The notes under the pieces: model-generated | Told to the model about the DNA's origin: nothing | Seen by the model: the letters and a program-made list of their open reading frames with translations, nothing else | Databases searched by the model: none | DNA from: Pardosa pseudoannulata | Taxonomy: Eukaryota > Arthropoda > Arachnida > Araneae > Lycosidae | Direction: 5' to 3' | NCBI GenBank assembly: GCA_032207245.1 | Contig: CM063506.1 | Location: 42,234,471 to 42,298,470 of the forward strand | Length of the DNA stretch: 64,000 bases | Made by a program: the position numbers and the translations under genes | Part shown: in pieces, positions 57,959 to 64,000 of the stretch | How the letters are laid out: every line of letters begins with the position of its first letter | Numbering within the stretch: the first letter of the stretch is position 1

Positions 57959-59048
57959 TCTTTTATACATATGAGTCTACATCTTTACACAAATGAGAGC
58001 CACACTCGCCAGCTGTGGAACACCATTTGTTACTCGGAGGTGGTTTAGTATAATAGCCTGCCTACAAAGAAAAGATATAGCGCATCCGACAAAATTACAT
58101 ATCAGGGGAGCGATAATTCAAGCATAGAAATCATTCACGTGATCAAATCTAATCCGGGGACCGCAATCGCACGGTCATCAACAGAATTGCCTATTACAAG
58201 AAAGGAACAAAATATATCGCCGTTAATCCAATCACGTGACAGTCTGGAGACACGCAAAAAACTTTTGTCTCCTATTAGCGGGAGGAAGGTAACTACTCCC
58301 TACATAAATACACATACACACGACTCACACTCTGTATCACGATACTCAATGAAACATTGAAAAGCTGCCTGTATGCACAGCGCATAATGAAATAATAAAA
58401 ATAGAGAACATTTGGTATAGAATATGAACCAGGAGTAGTAGAAGAAAAAATAATCACCTTTTCCTGCCAATGCTTTTTTTTTTCTTCTTTTTTCAGTTTG
58501 GGAGAAATATTTCGGGCAATCCAGACTTCTATTTTGTGCTATGAGAGATTGATGTAGCGTCAACGCCAAATGGTGGTTAATTGGCCACCATTTGATTGAT
58601 TCTCTACCGGTTACTCTCAGACGTGGAATACAGTAAATAGAATGAACTCGAATCACGTCGAACACTTCATAAATTCATGTCAATTCATTTCTTTTCAGTA
58701 CGCAGTATTTGTAGTGTTAAATAGGTAACCAGTAAAATATTAAGTATTAAATGTATAAGTGTGTATCCCATTTTACGGACAATTCTGTTTAAAATAAATT
58801 CATAACCTTTAAGATTACGGCAGTAGGATCACTAGAGGTAACTATAACCGCTTCATAGATTGATGCTTTTAGCTTCTGGTTTTTTAAACTTTATGTTGAT
58901 TTCTAAGGTAGAGAAATCAACATAAACTTATATAGCTACTTTGTTTGACGTCATAGTAAATAACAACAGGAAGTATAGTACACTATAAATAGCGTGAAAT
59001 CATCCAATAAGCAAAGATGATTTATGTGGAAGCAACATATTCTTTATG
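57959..59048. other. Sequence with two perfect hairpins, no gene
   Basis: CAAATGGTGG / CCACCATTTG (58567-58576, 58585-58594, 8-nt loop) and TTTATGTTGATTTCT / AGAAATCAACATAAA (58890-58904, 58912-58926, 7-nt loop) are perfect inverted repeats. Frames 58139-58360 and 58300-58665 (minus, 121 residues) have no domain I recognise. Confidence 0.5.
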
Positions 59049-59219
59049 ATGTGGTTCGGTTTGGAGTGCTACGGTCTACTTTTAAGCATGACGAAGATAA
59101 TGAAATCGGGATCTACAGTTTAAAGCCGATTACGAGAGGCTATTAATATCCATACCAATACCGGGATTCGAACTCCCAAAATCTAGTACCGAAGAGCAAT
59201 AAATCAAGTACTAAACCGG
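59049..59219 (-). mobile_element. SINE-A, abutting family B repeat
   Basis: Minus strand shows the B box GTTCGAATCCCGG, the AATCGGCTTTAAACTGTAG body and GTAGACCGTAGCACTCC tail. The head is degraded (GATCCCGGTTTAGTACTTG) where it meets family B, which begins immediately at about 59216. Confidence 0.75.
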
Positions 59220-59595
59220 GATCATATACCCGTGAGGCTCTCCAGGCATCTCCCGATGGTGGTAGACAGATCGACAGTATTGGGTCACCCCGTTTTGCCA
59301 GTCACCCTTGAAGTAACCGAAGAGCGCCCGTCGCGTCGTAGGCGCAATCCACGAGCGAGCGCAGAAGAATGGAGCTGAGAGGAGGAATTTGGAAGATTTA
59401 GCGGACCTCTTGACGCAGGAATTATTGAAGGTTGGTGCGAACCTCACGGAACAAAAAGAGAGACACATAAAACTGAGAGGAATTTAGCTCGTTGCACTTT
59501 AAGATGGGGAACCGAAGAAACAAAAGAGGAAGACACGAAATTTAGTGAAGCGACGGTCACGATCCTGGGCTTCAGAACCATTACTCATTAGTCAA
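59216..59595. repeat. GC-rich dispersed repeat (family B), copy 2
   Basis: Homologous to 10953-11360, with GTGAGGCTCTCCAGGCATC, GGTCACCCCGTTTTGCC, AGAGCGCCCGTCGCGTCG and GGAATTTAGCTCGTTGCAC shared in order. The minus-strand frame 59211-59468 is open here but not in copy 1, so coding function is not supported. Confidence 0.7.
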
Positions 59596-59682
59596 TGCAA
59601 CGGGATTTTGGCTAAATACCGAAGAGCAAGCGTTCTATCAAGCGGCCATCATTTGGCACCTATAATAAAGAACCACCATTAT

Positions 59683-59683
59683 G

Positions 59684-59719
<36 letters not shown>

Positions 59720-59720
59720 T
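59683..59720. repeat. (GC)n(GA)n microsatellite
   Basis: Eight GC dinucleotides followed by about eleven GA dinucleotides. Alternating GC is capable of Z-form DNA. Confidence 0.95.
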
Positions 59721-60101
59721 ATGTATACACACATGTGTACTACTACAGATGATCTGGAAAGTCCTCTAGTTGCCTCCGTCTTAATTGATAGAACTACTCT
59801 GAATCACGTTGAATCATGTTGGCATTAGTGGCCATGTGAAGCTGCAAGTCATTTCAATGAGCAGTTAGTAGAGGATGCCGTTTAAATCACGTGCGGTACG
59901 TATATTGTTAGGAATAAAAAAGAATAGACCTCAGTACTACTGTGCAATACGCACTGAACAACACAATAACAGTTATGGTTGGTTAGGAGCGCAAAGATCT
60001 TTTTTCCCTACAACATGAGACTAGGTCCTTTTGCTTGATGTCCATTCCAGAGAACGACGAATATACATGCCAAAGGCGGGATTCGCATAGTTATTATGAC
60101 G

Positions 60102-60221
<120 letters not shown>

Positions 60222-60489
60222 ACATCCAGAATCGTCCTACTTCGATCTTCTAATGACATACACCAACATCTAAGTATTTCTGCTTTTAGATAGAGGTAGC
60301 GGTTACCTTAAAAGACAGTCACAGCAGTCATAAGCCGAAGATACATAGAATGACCTACAATTGGCACCACTTAATACATTTAAATAAAGTATTCATAAGT
60401 TCCTTTTTAAGTAGCCCGTTACAAAGAAATTAAAGGATTCCTTGGAAGTTTTGACTAACTAGGATACAGATTAAATATAATGGCAAAAG

Positions 60490-60618
<129 letters not shown>

Positions 60619-61403
60619 GAGAATGAATTGCAAGAATTTAACAAACATACATACAACAGATTCTACCAATGTTACAAACATATTTTAAAAAGTACTTTAT
60701 TGCATTAAACGTAAAAAGGTTTGAAATCTGATCACATGCGTATCAAAGAAAAAGAAAATTCAGAGGGGGGATGAGAGAAGAGAGATCAGGTGACTATTTT
60801 AGAAAGAAAAAAATATTATCTAAGTAAAATCTACAATTTAATTGAAAAAGAAACAAAGCATGAACACGCGACGTTTATTAACCTATATTAAAATGCAAGG
60901 GATTAGTTAATCAATTAGTTTTCGAATAAATTGATAGGCAATTAATTTCGAAAGTCATAGTGTCAATCATACTTAACGCTCCTGGCTCTTAAGCTGAACA
61001 ACTAATTAGTCGCTATTTTAATTAAATAAAAATTAAAAAACAGTGTTTAAACGACAAGGAAATATAGTTAGTAAACCTTACAACTAAACCTATAAAAAAT
61101 AAGAATTGCAATTAAGTTTAAGAACTCATAACTTAACAATGCATGTCAAAACATTTTTTAACTATCAAGAATGCAATATAAAGCTTATTAACTAGTAACA
61201 CGTTCATTAGAATTATTTCCCTGTTAATTAAAATCAAAACTATATTTCGTTGTATTTATATAGTTATTTTTCAATTATGTATGGCCCACAGCTGTAATAC
61301 GTTATTTTGAAATTTTTCATTATATAGAGGGATTATTTCAATCAGAAAAGAACACGTACTGCTAGATCATATAACAAAGCTTAATATAAAATATCCACTT
61401 CTA
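60619..61403. other. AT-rich sequence, no recognisable gene
   Basis: Nothing recognised; scattered TTAATTAA-like motifs only. Confidence 0.35.
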
Positions 61404-61576
61404 TGGTTTGGTTTGAAGTGCTACGGTCTATTTTTTGGAAACACGAGGGCGAATGGGACCGGGACCTTTAAAGCTGAATCCGCACGGTTATGAACATCCG
61501 TGCCACAGTGGAATTCGATCCCACGAACTCCGGTATCGAAGATCAACGCCCAGACCATTCGGGTATCGTTAGGCGA
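61404..61576 (-). mobile_element. SINE-A, nearly full length
   Basis: Minus strand: CGCCTAACGATACCCGAATG head, CCGGAGTTCGTGGGATCGAA with a one-base-altered B box, ATGTTCATAACCGTGCGG, GGTCCCGGTCCCATTCGCCC and GTAGCACTTCAAACC. ACTTCTATGG on one side (61397) and ACTTTCTAAGG on the other (61577) may be a decayed target duplication. Confidence 0.8.
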
Positions 61577-61587
61577 ACTTTCTAAGG

Positions 61588-62222
61588 ATAATCGTTGTTG
61601 TTACTCATCCCGCTGGGGTAGGAAAGCCAACACCATGTCAAATAGACCCTGTAACATCCACTTTTCCTTTCCTCCCTGAATTTGTACTAAAAGGTGAAAC
61701 GAAGTGAAGCGAGTAGATTAATGATGCCTCAAAAAGAAAGAAAAAGTTTTTTAACTAGGAGGGAAAAGTCAATCGTTTTTTTTTGTTTGTTTGTTTGTTT
61801 TTGTAGATTTATATGTTTTTTACATGTTTATTATGTGAGTGGTGTAATAAAAAATGTGGATGTCAGACGTTGAGCGTCTGACAAGTGCTTTCTACGTATG
61901 GGCACCTCAACGACGTTACAACCCTGTCAAATTATGCTACTGATTCATGGCTAAGGGTAATATGCACCTTCACTTCCAGCGGAGAACCACGAGGGCTGAA
62001 GACTGACTAAATCTCAAGAATAAATTCTCGTAAAGACCCAAAGGCTTGACCTGTCACATCCAGAGATATCGTTTACAAACTTTCAATTCATTGCGATTAA
62101 GAACATATTTTACGTGCTGCAGTCGCCATTAAAGAACACGGTGATCTTTGGCTGACTCCAACTTCAATCTCGTCACTGGTTACGAAATCGTTGCCTTTAC
62201 AACTAAGCTACCGCGGATCACG
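61588..62222 (-). mobile_element. SINE-C with internal insertion
   Basis: The minus-strand head, GATCCGCGGTAGCTTAGTTG, carries an A-box-like motif, followed by GGCAACGATTTCGTAACCAG and GAGATTGAAGTTGGAG at the B-box position. TCAGTCTTCAGCCCTCGTGG and CCTTAGCCATGAATC match 28671-29062. The 3' part, GGCTTTCCTACCCCAGCGGG then TAACAACAA, is separated from the rest by about 260 extra bases (roughly 61660-61925), which include a 9-bp hairpin at 61861-61883. Confidence 0.7.
61777..61803. repeat. (GTTT)n microsatellite
   Basis: Four to five GTTT tetramers after a T run. Confidence 0.85.
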
Positions 62223-62881
62223 GAAATACGTACATAGAAACATCAAGATTAAACTAGTCAAAACCAGTTCAAGATATAATTAAAAATGAATATTTAAAGC
62301 TTCAAAAATGAAATTCCCTTGTACATATATATAAAAATGTAATACTGATACTATCTAAATACCATCTGAGTATGATCAAAATGAGTATTTCCGTTGATTT
62401 CTGAAAGCTAAAATATTTTGCGATCACAGCACTTCCGTTACTTTCTACCAGAAAGCAAAAGTACATAGATTAAATAGTTTTACTCCTGCGCTTTTACAAC
62501 GAGGATGTATACAGTGGAAAATGAAATATGATGATCAGCTAATAACAAGAATGGCAGAGAAATAGTCAAAAATTATTGCAGTGTCAGTAATTATAACCAT
62601 CTTTGTTTCCCCTAACTCTTTCCTTCCTCTAGGAGGGAAGAATTAAGGACCAGCAGATACTGCAGTTCTATTGTTTCGCAGCTTATATATATCAACGTCA
62701 AGCATTTCTGATTAAGTTAGATTATTTAAATTTCCCTTTCTTTGTTTCGTAAATGATAAAAGTTATTTACAATGCACAGAAAAAAAAGCCTGATGTTAAC
62801 AATTCAAAACTATTTGCAATGTAACATTATCAATAATCTTCATATTTTGTACGCATAAATAGCATGAATATATATGTATAG
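62223..62881. other. AT-rich sequence, no recognisable gene
   Basis: No coding homology or repeat structure is recognised. Confidence 0.35.
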
Positions 62882-63166
62882 GAAGCGCAGTGGTGTTGGG
62901 GTAGCTCTTACGACACAGACCCGAGGTTCGATCCAAGGGCTGGGCAAGGTTGACTCAGAATTCATCCCTGAAGTGGGTAGATAAACTGAGGACCAAAAAT
63001 GATTGGAAACTAAACACTGGGGTTTCCGCGCAAGGTTGACCACCTAACCGGAACATATGCTTCGTATCCCAGAGCCTTTGGTCTGAACGGAATCTGAATT
63101 TTTGGAAACGGAAATCAGCACCGTAGGCCCAGGCCCCGAAGGGTCTCCCAGGAGTTTAGTTTATGT
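62882..63166 (+). mobile_element. SINE-D (third tRNA-derived family)
   Basis: The head GAAGCGCAGTGGTGTTGGGG has an A-box-like GCGCAGTGGTGTTGG, and GAGGTTCGATCCAAGG is a good B box about 40 bases later. The body contains GGGGTTTCCGCGCAAGGTTG and GCACCGTAGGCCCAGGCCCC, and the tail is TTTATGTATG. ATGTATAG occurs directly before (62874-62881) and after (63167-63174), a possible 8-bp target duplication, though the tail's own TGTA repeat weakens that. The minus-strand frame 62840-63043 is a shadow. Confidence 0.75.
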
Positions 63167-63174
63167 ATGTATAG

Positions 63175-64000
63175 ATGGACTTATGACATGCTGGTAAAAT
63201 TTGTCAAGAAAACTCGAAACCGTCTTGTAAAATTTGTCAAGAAAAATATGAACATTCTAATTTGAGAAAATATTAATCCTTAAACTTTTTTTTGTCCACT
63301 TTAATAGCGTACTATTTCAATTTTTGAAATAATTTGTATACATTTAGATACTAGTATGCAAAACTTGAAAACGATTTTTACCAAGCGGTGTCAAAAGACA
63401 CATTCAAATATTCACTCAATTATCTAACTTTTATAATTATCCCAAAATTATTTTTATTAACTTTTAGTTTTTCATCTAAGTTAAGTTTTCGCACAGTAGT
63501 TAAATTATCTCAATGACATCAATTTCCTATGTGCATATGGTACACCTATTTTTAACATGCTATATATTTTGTCACCTTCAGAATTTCGTTATAATGTCTA
63601 AAATTAAACGATATACATATAAAGATCAACAACATTTTGCGGCATAACACTGATTATAATGTGTAAGCAGAAACAGCACCAACTACAAATCAATTATCAA
63701 AACACTCATTTAAGAAAAAAAAAAAGAGAGCATTAAATTTTAAAATACATATTATTTTCATTGCAATTTTACACAAAATGAATTTGCATTCTAAACTGTT
63801 TAAAGTATACTGAACTAAAATTTAACTGTAAATGAAAAGTTAAAATTGAACTTTTTAAAAAGGTATTTAAAGCATTCAGTAATTTAACAAAAAAAAATAC
63901 TAAAACCAAACGATTCGCAGAGAGGATACATTTCAAATAACACGGGCAATATTTTAGTTTAAATAAAACCTAAAAAAAATTACTCACGAGAAGATTTTCT
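63175..64000. other. AT-rich sequence, no recognisable gene
   Basis: No coding homology or repeat structure is recognised up to the end of the window. Confidence 0.35.

Noticed and set aside
58300..58665. 121-residue minus-strand frame
   Set aside because: No recognisable domain, spans low-complexity TTTTTTTTCTTC sequence, and overlaps another frame on the plus strand.

Overview
Organism and overall character. The window is AT-rich, eukaryotic, repeat-dense DNA with no host gene that I can recognise. No open reading frame exceeds about 130 codons, and the only protein-coding homology I can read belongs to broken transposable elements (a LINE-like reverse transcriptase tail, a piggyBac transposase tail, a Tc1-like transposase tail and a mariner-like transposase head). 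The mix of many tRNA-derived SINEs, TTAA-type piggyBac MITEs, hAT MITEs, pogo-like and Helitron elements and long AT/TG microsatellites fits an arthropod. From family resemblance I suspect an arachnid (spider), but that is inference. The window reads as intergenic or deep-intronic sequence.

Layout. 1-3.5 kb: a 236-bp tandem repeat, then two inverted copies of one piggyBac-like MITE, the second nested in a small hAT-like element and swollen by an (AT)n run. 4-7.7 kb: two tandem arrays, a 536-bp MITE with a perfect 8-bp target duplication, a SINE with a perfect 12-bp duplication, and a LINE remnant. 9.6-15 kb: poly(A), a GC-rich dispersed repeat, 160-190-bp tandem repeats and a long TG/TA microsatellite. 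15.2-16.9 kb: a hAT-like element with 77-bp tandem repeats and an intact-looking non-autonomous Helitron inside it. 18.2-18.6 kb: a piggyBac-like MITE whose left terminus was hit by a SINE. 21-27 kb: a Tc1-like transposase tail, a 771-bp piggyBac-like MITE, a foldback MITE cluster and a SINE with a 14-bp duplication. 28-32 kb: a second SINE family, a homopurine tract and a mariner fragment. 33-39 kb: a hAT-like element, a Helitron 3' end, a piggyBac transposase remnant and a Helitron containing a tRNA-like box. 41-44 kb: a ~270-bp tandem array and a hAT-like terminus with 151-bp repeats. 47.7-52 kb: two long foldback structures and Helitron copies. 53-64 kb: a perfect 21-bp hairpin, several microsatellites, a SINE split by a hAT-like element, a pogo-like MITE and four more SINEs of three families.

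How it fits together. There is no pathway or operon here. What the sequence supports is a layered insertion history: at least four nested insertions can be ordered from target-site duplications. Non-autonomous elements greatly outnumber traces of autonomous ones. I found no convincing previously undescribed system; the strongest unexplained objects are the foldback elements at 47.8-48.6 kb and 49.0-50.2 kb, the perfect hairpin near 53.64 kb and the unclassified tandem array at 41.4-42.2 kb.
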